Shown here piece by piece: positions 35,183 through 43,718 of a stretch of DNA of 64,000 nucleotides. The DNA comes from Nonlabens marinus S1-08 (lineage in GTDB: Bacteria > Bacteroidota > Bacteroidia > Flavobacteriales > Flavobacteriaceae), in NCBI RefSeq assembly GCF_000831385.1, contig NZ_AP014548.1, positions 2,843,779-2,907,778 of the forward strand, in the 5' to 3' direction. Numbering within the stretch: position 1 is the stretch's first letter; every line of letters starts with the position of its first letter. The translations under genes were made by a program, and so were the position numbers. The notes under the pieces were generated by a model. The model ran no database searches. It was given only the letters and a program-made list of their open reading frames with translations, and had not been told where the DNA came from.

Positions 35183-36280
35183 CTAATTACCTGGCAATGG
35201 GGTTTTATTGAGGGTAAAGGTCATATCTGAAATATCGCCAGTGGCCTCATTGATCCTTGAGTTGGTGTAGTATAATTCATTGTTGTAGATACTGAATGTA
35301 TCTGCCCAGCTTACCTGATCGCCTTCTACTAATGTATGGATGGTGCCGTCTGGTTTTCTATATTGAATTTTATTGTTCTCTAAATCTGCAAAATATAGAT
35401 TTCCATTACTGTCCAAAATCATTCCATCTGGCGCTGCAGTTTTACCTTCATAAACCACACTTTGCTCGATAGCCTTTTCACTTTTAGTCAGCAAATCATC
35501 TGTTGATATAGAATAAAGACTGTAAGCTGTGAGTGCATGATAATACAAACGATTATTGATTGCATCCAGTGCAATACCGTCTGAATGAATAGTGCCTTTC
35601 CATTTTTGATTATCAAAGGTGAGATAAGACTGCTCTGCCTTGGTGGATTGATGCTCGTTTAAAATTCTTCTAGAAGCTCCGGTCTCACGATCTAAAACGA
35701 TCAATCCTGCGTGGCCAGAATCCGTAAGGTAAATCAGGTTCTTAATGGGATCCACCCGTAAATCGTTGATGTATGAATCTGGAAAATAACTGGAAGTACC
35801 TAAGGTGTAGGTTTTCTTCAAGTTGTCTGTCTCAAGATCAAAAACATAGATACGAGGTGCATCCAGAACTTCTTGAAAAAGGACGCTTCTAGTATCGATA
35901 ATGTATAATTCATTCTCAAAAGCTATCACAGATTGTACCCCTACAAATTGATCTTGTTGTGTAGGTTGTCCTATTTCCCAAGCATTCCATGAATCATTAG
36001 GATAACTTTTCAAGGACTGATCTGCCTTAATTTCAATTACAGAGTTTTCCACACCCTTACGCCATCTAGGAAAATTGACAAATATGCGGCCGTCATCACT
36101 CACTGTAACTCCCGTGACTTGTTGTCCTGTGAAGCTCGCTACTTGAGTAACCGGTTGTGAAAGTGAATCTGCTGGTTGAGAATTTTCTAGTGGTATTGTG
36201 GCAGACGTGTTTTCCTTACAGGAATTCAGAAAGGTCACCAATAATAGCGATACAAAGATATTTTTAATAAATGTGGTCAT
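35183..36280 (-). CDS. Major royal jelly/yellow-family lipoprotein (beta-propeller)
   Basis: 365 residues. The signal ends in lipobox LNSC. The body has MRJP/yellow-family wording: VTGVTVSDDGRIFVNFPRW, YPNDSWNAWE, VGVQSVIAFENELYIIDTR and YINDLRVD, consistent with a six-bladed propeller. Bacterial members are annotated as gluconolactonase- or dopachrome-tautomerase-related, but function is not established. It is an envelope-anchored protein transcribed with the SDR gene. Confidence 0.78.
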   Translation of the reverse strand: MTTFIKNIFVSLLLVTFLNSCKENTSATIPLENSQPADSLSQPVTQVASFTGQQVTGVTVSDDGRIFVNFPRWRKGVENSVIEIKADQSLKSYPNDSWNAWEIGQPTQQDQFVGVQSVIAFENELYIIDTRSVLFQEVLDAPRIYVFDLETDNLKKTYTLGTSSYFPDSYINDLRVDPIKNLIYLTDSGHAGLIVLDRETGASRRILNEHQSTKAEQSYLTFDNQKWKGTIHSDGIALDAINNRLYYHALTAYSLYSISTDDLLTKSEKAIEQSVVYEGKTAAPDGMILDSNGNLYFADLENNKIQYRKPDGTIHTLVEGDQVSWADTFSIYNNELYYTNSRINEATGDISDMTFTLNKTPLPGN

Positions 36281-36438
36281 AGGTTGAATTCTAAAAGGCC
36301 TTTGCTCTATATACCAATAGCGCTATACGCTTGCTGATCAAAGAGAAACCAAAGTTAAAAGGTGATGGAGCTATGAGCTCCTAAAGCCTTCATAAATCTG
36401 AAGATGACTGTAGTTGGGAAACTAGATATTTGACCAGC

Positions 36439-36516
36439 CTAAGGAATTACTAAAAATTCTTGTAATCGCTTTCGCGAAAGCCAACTCCATCGTAATTTTC
36501 TGAAAATTTTAATCAT
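36439..36516 (-). pseudogene. Broken 5' end of a seventh DUF6090-like paralogue
   Basis: Reading the minus strand from ATG at 36516 gives 25 codons, MIKIFRKLRWSWLSRKRLQE and then FLVIP and a stop. The first ~17 codons match the paralogue at 39532-40287 (MIKFFRKLRWSSLSRKRIPK), including the embedded palindrome and its flank at nucleotide level, with few differences over ~47 bp. After the palindrome the similarity ends: no YAIGEI membrane segment follows. It is the downstream end of the paralogue array, so a deletion or a partial duplication is likely. Confidence 0.7.
36468..36481. repeat. Dispersed palindrome in the DUF6090-like remnant
   Basis: Exact core; encodes LSRK in the broken copy. 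Confidence 0.9.
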
Positions 36517-36551
36517 CGATAATTAGTTGGTTATGATTTTATACGATTGAT

Positions 36552-37310
36552 TTATTCCTTTAATTCTTCATCAATTTTCTGAATGATGCTTGTTGCCTTT
36601 TGTTTCATTTTCTGAAAATCTTCTTTTAATCTCATTTTGCGATAGATATTCATCTTAATAGAATTTCTTATAGCAGGTTGCTTTAATTGCTCTAAAAAGG
36701 CAATCTTACGATCCTCTTCTGACTGTTCCATTTTGATCTCGTTTTCAGTATAAAACGTGTCCTGATAAACATCAACTTCATAATTCATATCAAGCCAGCG
36801 TACGCCATCCTTAGAGGTGTCCTCATCGTCCCACTTGATCACTTGATTATACCGATTTGAATCAGTTGTATAGTAAGTATTGATATCATCAAAAAGCGAA
36901 TTGAATTCAAAGAAGTCTGTGATACCGGCATTAATGACCTTTTCATAGCTTTGATTTTTAACCACATGTGCAAAAGAATAATAAGGTAGTTTTTCGAATA
37001 AGGCATTTGCACTTATCGTATCCTGGAAGGTGCCATTCAATAATTCTCTAGAAGGATCCATAGCTATAGGAATTTGTTTAAGCATTCCCGCGTAAGCAAC
37101 CGTGTCTGCCACCAGATCGTAACGTATATTTTTCAATACATCTTGTACAATCGCTTTATCCTTTCTATCCTCATTCCAATTATTAATCTGCAACGCAATT
37201 AATATTCCTATGACTACAAGGACGATCTCGCCAACCGCATATTTGAAATATTTGGTTGTTTCACCATCGTTGAGAAGGTTTTTGCGGATGTTTCTAAAGA
37301 GTTTGATCAT
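36552..37310 (-). CDS. DUF6090-like single-pass membrane protein, paralogue 6
   Basis: 252 residues. The shared N-terminus MIKLFRNIRKNLLNDGETTK runs into a membrane segment YAVGEIVLVVIGILIALQIN (about 24-43) and NNWNEDRKDK. The remaining ~200 residues are mostly helical and predicted outside the membrane, without a known motif. It is the last intact member of the array, 11 bp after paralogue 5. Function unknown. Confidence 0.8.
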   Translation of the reverse strand: MIKLFRNIRKNLLNDGETTKYFKYAVGEIVLVVIGILIALQINNWNEDRKDKAIVQDVLKNIRYDLVADTVAYAGMLKQIPIAMDPSRELLNGTFQDTISANALFEKLPYYSFAHVVKNQSYEKVINAGITDFFEFNSLFDDINTYYTTDSNRYNQVIKWDDEDTSKDGVRWLDMNYEVDVYQDTFYTENEIKMEQSEEDRKIAFLEQLKQPAIRNSIKMNIYRKMRLKEDFQKMKQKATSIIQKIDEELKE

Positions 37311-37321
37311 TGATAATAATT

Positions 37322-38107
37322 TTATTCAATTTCATTTTCAATTAATTCTAAAATGGTAATGATATTTTTTCTGTACCCTTCAGAATCCCAATTAAGACTA
37401 ATATTGAGCCCTACCGCATTAGCCAAAATTCCCTTTAGCTTTTTATCAGCCAATATCTCCTCCACCGCGGGTAAGTTTTTAGAACCTGTCATTTGAATAT
37501 CTTCTATTAAAGTCTTATCAACTACGTAAGAAAGATTCTCAGGTCTTAAGAAAAAACTGACGTTTATATTCCGGGTAATTCCTAAATCAATAAAATGCTC
37601 TATGATGATGTTTCGGTATATATCCACCCATTCTGATTCTTGATCTTTAAAATCAACAATACCCGATGAAAATGTGGTGAGATAATACCGTAACGAATCG
37701 TTTTGAATCAATTGTAGGTTTTCTGCAGTCATTATTTCGTTATCGACGGGATCAAAAGTAGGGCAGAGTATAAGTGGGCTTAAAATTGTCGTGAGCGTAT
37801 CCATAGCTACTATCGTTTTATTATCCATCAATTCAAGCGCTCTGTTTGAATTTTTAATAATGATTTTGCGTTGGTATATCTTATTTTCTAATTGAACAAG
37901 ATTATCCTTAAACTGGATTTGAAGCTCCACTAATATTTTTTGCTCTATAGCACGTGCTTTACGTTCCTCATTCCAATTATTAATGCTCAATGCAATCAAT
38001 ATCCCAATAACCACAAGCACAATCTCACCAATGGCATATTTGAAATACCTAGTGGTTTTACCTTCCTTAAGAAGGTTTTTACGGATGTTGCGGAAGAATT
38101 TTATCAT
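37322..38107 (-). CDS. DUF6090-like single-pass membrane protein, paralogue 5
   Basis: 261 residues with the common start MIKFFRNIRKNLLKEGKTTR, membrane segment YAIGEIVLVVIGILIALSIN and NNWNEERK. The C-terminal part differs from its neighbours (segments such as LLILCPTFDPVDNEIM are unique to it). Its ATG overlaps the stop of paralogue 4 by four bases (ATGA), so it is translationally coupled. Function unknown. Confidence 0.8.
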   Translation of the reverse strand: MIKFFRNIRKNLLKEGKTTRYFKYAIGEIVLVVIGILIALSINNWNEERKARAIEQKILVELQIQFKDNLVQLENKIYQRKIIIKNSNRALELMDNKTIVAMDTLTTILSPLILCPTFDPVDNEIMTAENLQLIQNDSLRYYLTTFSSGIVDFKDQESEWVDIYRNIIIEHFIDLGITRNINVSFFLRPENLSYVVDKTLIEDIQMTGSKNLPAVEEILADKKLKGILANAVGLNISLNWDSEGYRKNIITILELIENEIE

Positions 38108-38829
38108 TCAATTTGATTTTGATAGGTCACTACATCGTCAATAAGAAATTTAACTGTTTCCAGGACTCGCTGAATTTCGCTTAAAGCAAATTCTTTAATT
38201 GCGCTCATGTAACTGATCGCATTGAAATACTGCTGGTTATTTAATAAACGCTCATAATCGTTAGGCGTCATCATGGCATTATCACCGTATGAAAAGTTTT
38301 GAACATTAAGCGGCATAAGCGAAGTTATTACAACTGACTCCATATTATTGCTCAGTTTGTGGCCTATAGAGGGTAGCTGTGCCTCATAAAATTGGATGAT
38401 AGCCGTTTTGAGACGATCATTTTTAATGAGTTGTAGTGAGTTAATTTTGAAATTATCATAAACCCCTATCTCAAACAAAGGTTCAGGATAAGATTCTATG
38501 TGATGAAAACTCATTTTAAGTTCATCATCCAGTGGGCGCCTAGAGTTTAGCTGATCTACCACATAGTTCATCCTTTCAAGATTACTTTTATAAATTAAGA
38601 TTAAATCTCCCAGTTGGCTTTCTGTATTAATGAGACTAGCTTTTAAGTCTGCTATAACCTTTTTTTCTGCATTTCTCTCTTGGTATTCCTGGTTCCAGTT
38701 GTTGATTTGAAGGGCTATAAGAATACCTATAACTACTAACACAATCTCACCAATAGCATATTTAAAATACTTGGTAGTCTTCCCTTCATTCAAAAGGTTT
38801 TTACGGATTTTTCTAAAGAATTTAATCAT
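38104..38829 (-). CDS. DUF6090-like single-pass membrane protein, paralogue 4
   Basis: 241 residues: MIKFFRKIRKNLLNEGKTTK, membrane segment YAIGEIVLVVIGILIALQIN, NNWNQEYQER, then a helical C-terminal region. The start overlaps paralogue 3 by eight bases (38822-38829) and the end overlaps paralogue 5 by four. The N-terminal ~45 residues are far more conserved between members than the rest. Function unknown. Confidence 0.8.
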   Translation of the reverse strand: MIKFFRKIRKNLLNEGKTTKYFKYAIGEIVLVVIGILIALQINNWNQEYQERNAEKKVIADLKASLINTESQLGDLILIYKSNLERMNYVVDQLNSRRPLDDELKMSFHHIESYPEPLFEIGVYDNFKINSLQLIKNDRLKTAIIQFYEAQLPSIGHKLSNNMESVVITSLMPLNVQNFSYGDNAMMTPNDYERLLNNQQYFNAISYMSAIKEFALSEIQRVLETVKFLIDDVVTYQNQIE

Positions 38830-39535
38830 TAGCCAGATCTATTTGTGATTTTATGATTGCAATCTTGTCCAGTGCCAGAACCATTTTATCTATTGATCCT
38901 TCGCGGTTATCCTGATAAAGTTTAAACTGCATCAGGTGAGTTTGGTTATTAAAAAACAATTTATAATCTCTTGGTTCTGCATATTCCATCCAGCGGAAAT
39001 CTGAAAACTCAGATTTTAAAATCGGAATCCAGTCTGTATTAAAAGCGCCCAATACATCATTAAGACCTTGAGACATATTAAACAGGTCAGAATCGTAATA
39101 CGAAATGAGATCTGTTTGAAGATTTTTGTTCTTTATAACATCAAAACCCTTTGATTTTAGAACTTCGTAGCCACTTGACTGGGACTGAAACCGTTCGAAG
39201 GTTATTATCTTCCCGAGCCAGAATGGAATACTATCACTATAGGTTTTTTCTTTTGCCGCTTTTAAGACCCGGTCGGTAAGTGCCGTGGCAGTTAGAGCCT
39301 TTTTCAGTTCAATGCTTATCATTACCGAATCCCTTTCAAGATTCTGACTGATCAACTTTAAAATTTCACTTTCAAACTTTGAACTCTTTTTTTCTTCATT
39401 CCAGTTGTTGATTTGCAGCGCAATTAAAATACCTATAACCACCAGAAAGATTTCGCCGATGGCATAAAAAAAGTAGTTGCGAACTTTGGATTGCTCTATG
39501 AGGTTTTTACGGATGGTGCGGAAGAATTTTATCAT
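38822..39535 (-). CDS. DUF6090-like single-pass membrane protein, paralogue 3
   Basis: 237 residues, start MIKFFRTIRKNLIEQSKVRN, membrane segment YAIGEIFLVVIGILIALQIN, NNWNEEKKSS. The linker before the membrane segment differs (QSKVRNYFF in place of EGKTTKYFK). C-terminal domain helical with FNTDWIPILKSEFSDF. ATGA overlap with paralogue 2 at 39532-39535. Function unknown. Confidence 0.8.
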   Translation of the reverse strand: MIKFFRTIRKNLIEQSKVRNYFFYAIGEIFLVVIGILIALQINNWNEEKKSSKFESEILKLISQNLERDSVMISIELKKALTATALTDRVLKAAKEKTYSDSIPFWLGKIITFERFQSQSSGYEVLKSKGFDVIKNKNLQTDLISYYDSDLFNMSQGLNDVLGAFNTDWIPILKSEFSDFRWMEYAEPRDYKLFFNNQTHLMQFKLYQDNREGSIDKMVLALDKIAIIKSQIDLAND

Positions 39536-40287
39536 TTTTGAGTCGGAGTTTCTGTATTGGTAAACCTGACAATATCGTTAATGATTATTTCCAGACGTTT
39601 CAGTTTCAATAGGTAATTGGTAACTCCCCAGACCTGGTTATCCATATGGTTTTCAAATTCTCTTTCCTTAAAAAGTTTATAATTGACAGCTTCGAATTTT
39701 GAGTGCCCAATTTTTACAATCCCAAACTGGTCAATATCTTTCATAGATCCATTTTTAGTAATATAAGGAAGGGTTAGGGTTTGACTCATTTCGTCCATGG
39801 TTTCATAACCCTCTGTTTTTTCTTCCACGGCACTCACCCATTCAAAAATCAGCAAGCGTAAGTTGTCTGAGGTTATTAAGTTTAGTTTTCCCGATGAAAT
39901 CAACTCCGATATTGCCGATTCATTTGGGCTGAAATCATAGTGATCTATGGTAATATATAGCAAGCTATCAATGTTATGCTGTAAAATAGCAGCTTCAGGC
40001 TGACCAACCAGATTTAAAACCTGAGTGGTGGCATCAACAATTTCCTGATGATGCTGTATAACAGATTGTAGTTTTTCTTTATTTTTTTGAAACTCCAGAT
40101 GAAGGTCTTTGAGTATGAGCTGCTCTTTGTTATCGTTTTTCAGGTTTTCATTCCAGTCATTCACCTGAAGAGCAATAAGAATTCCTATCACAACCAGCAG
40201 GATTTCTCCCGTAGCATAGAGTAAGTATTTGGGTATTCGCTTTCGCGAAAGCGAACTCCATCGTAATTTTCTAAAGAATTTTATCAT
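39532..40287 (-). CDS. DUF6090-like single-pass membrane protein, paralogue 2 (with embedded palindrome)
   Basis: 251 residues. The N-terminus MIKFFRKLRWSSLSRKRIPK has the same length as in the paralogues, but residues 10-17 are supplied by a copy of the dispersed palindrome (40239-40252, encoding LSRK) instead of the usual KNLLNEGKTT. Membrane segment YATGEILLVVIGILIALQVN follows. The C-terminal half is recognisably closer to paralogue 1 (NIDSLL, SSGKLNLI and FENHMDN blocks). Function unknown. Confidence 0.8.
   Translation of the reverse strand: MIKFFRKLRWSSLSRKRIPKYLLYATGEILLVVIGILIALQVNDWNENLKNDNKEQLILKDLHLEFQKNKEKLQSVIQHHQEIVDATTQVLNLVGQPEAAILQHNIDSLLYITIDHYDFSPNESAISELISSGKLNLITSDNLRLLIFEWVSAVEEKTEGYETMDEMSQTLTLPYITKNGSMKDIDQFGIVKIGHSKFEAVNYKLFKEREFENHMDNQVWGVTNYLLKLKRLEIIINDIVRFTNTETPTQK
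40239..40252. repeat. Dispersed palindrome inside DUF6090-like paralogue 2
   Basis: Exact core with TTCGC...GCGAA flanks; encodes LSRK. Confidence 0.9.
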
Positions 40288-40312
40288 TGGTTTTATTGTA
40301 AAAAAAATCTGT

Positions 40313-41071
40313 TTACTGATCGGCTGGAGAATCTTCTTTTGTCAATATTAAAATCTGGTCAATGATGTTATCGAGGTTTTGATATTCACTAATAAGTAAA
40401 CCATTATGGTACAGGTGATTATCCATAATATTTTCAAACTCCCGATCTTTTAGAATGACGTTGTAATCACTTTCAAATTCAGAAATTTCTTTCCACTGAA
40501 GTTGACCAAAACGGCCCACATTTTTCGATGCAATATTTTTAGTTAAATAGGGTAAAATCCCGTCTTCCACCCATTTTTCGAATACCCTAAAAGTTCCTTG
40601 GTGGTGGTTGTATTGAATGCTCCATTGACCTAGGAGATCCTTTAGTTTTTGGTTAGAAATAAGGTCTAATTTTCCCGTCTGTGTAACCTCTGTCAATGTG
40701 GTACTTAACGGATTATAAGCAGAATATTCAATCGTGTGAAACAAAAGACTATCAATTGTATTTGTTTCAACTTGAGAGATGTCCTTATTCATTAAGTTCA
40801 TGATTCTTAAGGACGCATCCTCGCTTTGAATAAGCACGATTACTCTTTTTGTCAACAAGTCTTTATTCTCTTGATACTCTTTATGTAGTCTGGTGATGAG
40901 TTGTTGTTCTAGCTTTTGCTCTTTGCGAGTTTCACTGGCATTATTTATCGCCAAAGCAATCAAAATCCCAATAACCACGAGAATGATTTCACCTATGGCA
41001 TAGGTCAAATACTTGGTTGTTCTACCAGTTGTAAGAAAGCCTTTACGGATTTTTTTTAAGAAGTTTATCAT
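40313..41071 (-). CDS. DUF6090-like single-pass membrane protein, paralogue 1 (promoter-proximal)
   Basis: 252 residues: MINFLKKIRKGFLTTGRTTK, membrane segment YAIGEIILVVIGILIALAIN, then NNASETRKEQ, lacking the Trp of the usual NNWNE. The C-terminal domain shares TIDSLL, TGKLDLI, LTKNIASKN and FENIMDN blocks with paralogue 2, so these two are sister copies. It is first in transcription order, 25 bp before paralogue 2. No clear -7 element was found upstream. Function unknown. Confidence 0.8.
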   Translation of the reverse strand: MINFLKKIRKGFLTTGRTTKYLTYAIGEIILVVIGILIALAINNASETRKEQKLEQQLITRLHKEYQENKDLLTKRVIVLIQSEDASLRIMNLMNKDISQVETNTIDSLLFHTIEYSAYNPLSTTLTEVTQTGKLDLISNQKLKDLLGQWSIQYNHHQGTFRVFEKWVEDGILPYLTKNIASKNVGRFGQLQWKEISEFESDYNVILKDREFENIMDNHLYHNGLLISEYQNLDNIIDQILILTKEDSPADQ

Positions 41072-41498
41072 TGGTTAAAAAAACGTTAATAAGCTTATAA
41101 CTTAAAGTATTTCAGTAGTTTAAACTACAACCAATTTTAATATAATTGATCTCTGGCGAACATTAAAATCGGGTTTCCCCTATAAACCTGCATTCATTTC
41201 AGGATCTTACCGACTCTGTCAGTATAATAATATAGCCTACCAGTATTATTACATTTTCAATGGTATGCTCAAAAGCTGACAATCATGACGATAGATGCTG
41301 AAATGAATCCAGCATGACAGTAGTTTGAGGTTTTTGAAGCGGCTGGGTTTGTTTGAGATTGAAATGGCAACCCTGGATTCGAGTGCCTCAGCCCTCAAAT
41401 TGTACAAGAAAACGAGCATTGAGGCTCTCGAAATGTGGCTCTACTTGAATTCGCAATCGGCAATAATATTTACGAAAGCAAATCGAGAATTGACGATG
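41072..41498. other. Noncoding gap of about 430 bp
   Basis: Between the first DUF6090-like gene and the recG stop. It carries a TGCTGAA-type inverted repeat (41296-41314). A plus-strand reading frame from 41325 crosses into recG but has no homology or coding character. No palindrome copy, terminator or RNA gene is evident. Confidence 0.4.
41296..41314. repeat. TGCTGAA-type inverted repeat, copy 2
   Basis: TGCTGAAATGAATCCAGCA, 17 of 19 bases identical to the unit at 21160-21178, in another noncoding gap. Confidence 0.6.
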
Positions 41499-43646
41499 TC
41501 AACTGATGTATTTCCACAAGCCTTTCCTGCTTTGCAAGTGTGCCATGACTCGGCGCACGTTGATGTTCTTTTCCATTCCTATAGCTGGATCTTCCTGCAA
41601 GAAGTTGATGGCGGCGTTTCTGGCAACTGCGAGTAACTCATTGTCCTTTACAATGTCTGCAATGCGCAATTCCATAACACCGCTTTGTCGGGTTCCCATG
41701 ATGTCGCCTGGACCGCGCAGTTTGAGGTCTACCTCAGCGATTTTGAATCCGTCTGTGGTTTCTACCATGGTTTCTAGTCTCGTCTTGGCTTCTGCACTTA
41801 ATTTGTGACCGGTCATTAAAATGCAAAAACTTTGATCTGCGCCACGACCTACCCTACCTCGCAGCTGGTGGAGTTGTGACAAGCCAAAACGCTCTGCACT
41901 CTCAATAATCATCACACTAGCATTAGGAACATTCACGCCTACCTCAATTACGGTAGTCGCTACCATAATTTGCGTCTTTCCTTCTACAAAGCGTTGCATC
42001 TCATAATCCTTGTCTTCTGACTTCATCTGGCCGTGAACAATGCTGACTTGATATTGAGGCATTGGAAATTCACGAACGATGCTTTCATAACCGTCCATTA
42101 AATCTTTGTAGTCCAGCGTTTCCGATTCCTGGATCAACGGATACACAATATAAATCTGCCGGCCTTTTTGAATTTCTTCTTTGATGAAGGAGAAAACCCC
42201 CAGCCTATTCTTGTCATAGCGATGCACGGTCTTGATCTCTTTGCGACCAGGCGGTAATTCATCAATCACAGAGATATCCAAATCTCCGTACAAACTCATC
42301 GCTAAGGTCCGTGGGATGGGCGTTGCAGTCATGACCAACACATGTGGTGGTAGTTTGTTTTTCTTCCAAAGCTTGGCACGTTGTGCAACGCCAAAACGGT
42401 GTTGCTCGTCTACAATCGCTACTCCAAGATTCAAAAACTTCACCTTGTCTTCAATCAACGCATGCGTTCCTATCAAGATATCCAGACTTCCATCTTCCAG
42501 TGCCTCGTGAATGATTCGGCGTGCTTTTGTTTTTACTGATCCTGTTAATAGTGCCACCCTTAAACCCGTAGGCGCCAGTAATTCTGAAACGCCAGCCATG
42601 TGTTGTTGTGCAAGGATCTCGGTTGGCGCCATGATGCAGGCTTGAAAACCATTATCAATAGCTAGTAAACAAGTCAATACAGCAACGATAGTTTTTCCTG
42701 AACCTACATCGCCTTGCAATAACCGGTTCATATGGGCACCGTTAGCCATGTCTGCCCTAATTTCCTTGACTACTCGTTTTTGAGCGCCAGTCAATTCAAA
42801 CGGCAAATTAAAATTGTAGAAATTATTAAAATGATCGCCCACAATTTCAAAAGCAAAACTTTTGATCTGAGTTTTCCTGATTCGGTTTTGTAATAATAAT
42901 TCGAGCTGTATGAAAAACAATTCTTCAAACTTCAATCGCTTTAAGGCAGCTTGCAACCCATTAGTGCTGGACGGGAAATGAATTTCCTGCATCGCCGCAT
43001 TTTTGGTAATCAATTGCTGATCGCGCATCACATCGTCAGGAAGCGTTTCTACAAATGCGGCTTTGATTTCAGAGAACAGTTGCCGCATCAATCGGACAAA
43101 ATATTTGTTAGTTAAATGTCGCTTTGTCAGCATTTCCGTGGACGGATAAATGGGCGTCATGGAGTTTTGCTGGCGACCTCGATATTCTTTTAACAGCTCT
43201 ACATCAGGATGGGCAATGCTGTACATGGCTCCATAGCGCGAGACTTTCCCATACACTACATAGACCTCATTCACTTTTAGACTTTCCTTGAAATACTTTT
43301 GCCCTTTGAACCAGACCAGTTCCATCCTACCTGTATCGTCGGCCAGAGTGGCTACTAATCGGGTGGCCTTTCCTGCTCCTGCCGTAGAAATGCTCATTAA
43401 TTTTCCTACAATCTGTACTTGTGCGGTTTCGGGAACGAGCTGATTGATTTTGTGAAATTGCGTGCGGTCGACGTATCGATTTGGGAAAAAATTTGCCAAA
43501 TCACCGTACGTCATAATACCCAATTCCTTTCGCAACAATTCCGCACGAGAAGGCCCAACTCCTGAAAGGTAGTCTATAGGTGTAGTTAAAAAGTTTACCG
43601 GCACATGTGAGCAGTTAGTGCTCAAAGGTAGCATTGCCGCAGCCAA
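41499..43646 (-). CDS. recG: ATP-dependent DNA helicase RecG
   Basis: 715 residues. The N-terminal wedge domain begins with TPIDYLSGVGPSRAELLRK. Helicase motifs follow: RLLQGDVGSGKTIVAVL (Walker A), IVDEQHRFGVAQRA (motif II, DEQH), VMTATPIPRTLAMSLYGD, and TTVIEVGVNVPNA with QLRGRVGRG. It remodels stalled replication forks and branched DNA. The annotated ATG at 43646 adds ~20 residues before the conserved part; ATG 43634 or GTG 43601 are possible alternatives. Confidence 0.95.
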   Translation of the reverse strand: MAAAMLPLSTNCSHVPVNFLTTPIDYLSGVGPSRAELLRKELGIMTYGDLANFFPNRYVDRTQFHKINQLVPETAQVQIVGKLMSISTAGAGKATRLVATLADDTGRMELVWFKGQKYFKESLKVNEVYVVYGKVSRYGAMYSIAHPDVELLKEYRGRQQNSMTPIYPSTEMLTKRHLTNKYFVRLMRQLFSEIKAAFVETLPDDVMRDQQLITKNAAMQEIHFPSSTNGLQAALKRLKFEELFFIQLELLLQNRIRKTQIKSFAFEIVGDHFNNFYNFNLPFELTGAQKRVVKEIRADMANGAHMNRLLQGDVGSGKTIVAVLTCLLAIDNGFQACIMAPTEILAQQHMAGVSELLAPTGLRVALLTGSVKTKARRIIHEALEDGSLDILIGTHALIEDKVKFLNLGVAIVDEQHRFGVAQRAKLWKKNKLPPHVLVMTATPIPRTLAMSLYGDLDISVIDELPPGRKEIKTVHRYDKNRLGVFSFIKEEIQKGRQIYIVYPLIQESETLDYKDLMDGYESIVREFPMPQYQVSIVHGQMKSEDKDYEMQRFVEGKTQIMVATTVIEVGVNVPNASVMIIESAERFGLSQLHQLRGRVGRGADQSFCILMTGHKLSAEAKTRLETMVETTDGFKIAEVDLKLRGPGDIMGTRQSGVMELRIADIVKDNELLAVARNAAINFLQEDPAIGMEKNINVRRVMAHLQSRKGLWKYIS

Positions 43647-43718
43647 TTGTCAAGGACTAAACTTTATGGCACGATCCTAGTCACAGATTGCATACTGATT
43701 TTGTATTTTGGCAGGCCT

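Noticed and set aside
41325..41636. Plus-strand reading frame of 103 codons at the end of recG
   Set aside because: It is half antisense to the 3' end of recG, has no recognisable motif or start signal, and its amino acid make-up looks random.
43647..43718. Upstream ATG of the M1 aminopeptidase frame
   Set aside because: It would place 24 residues before a good signal peptide; the ATG at 43719 is preferred.
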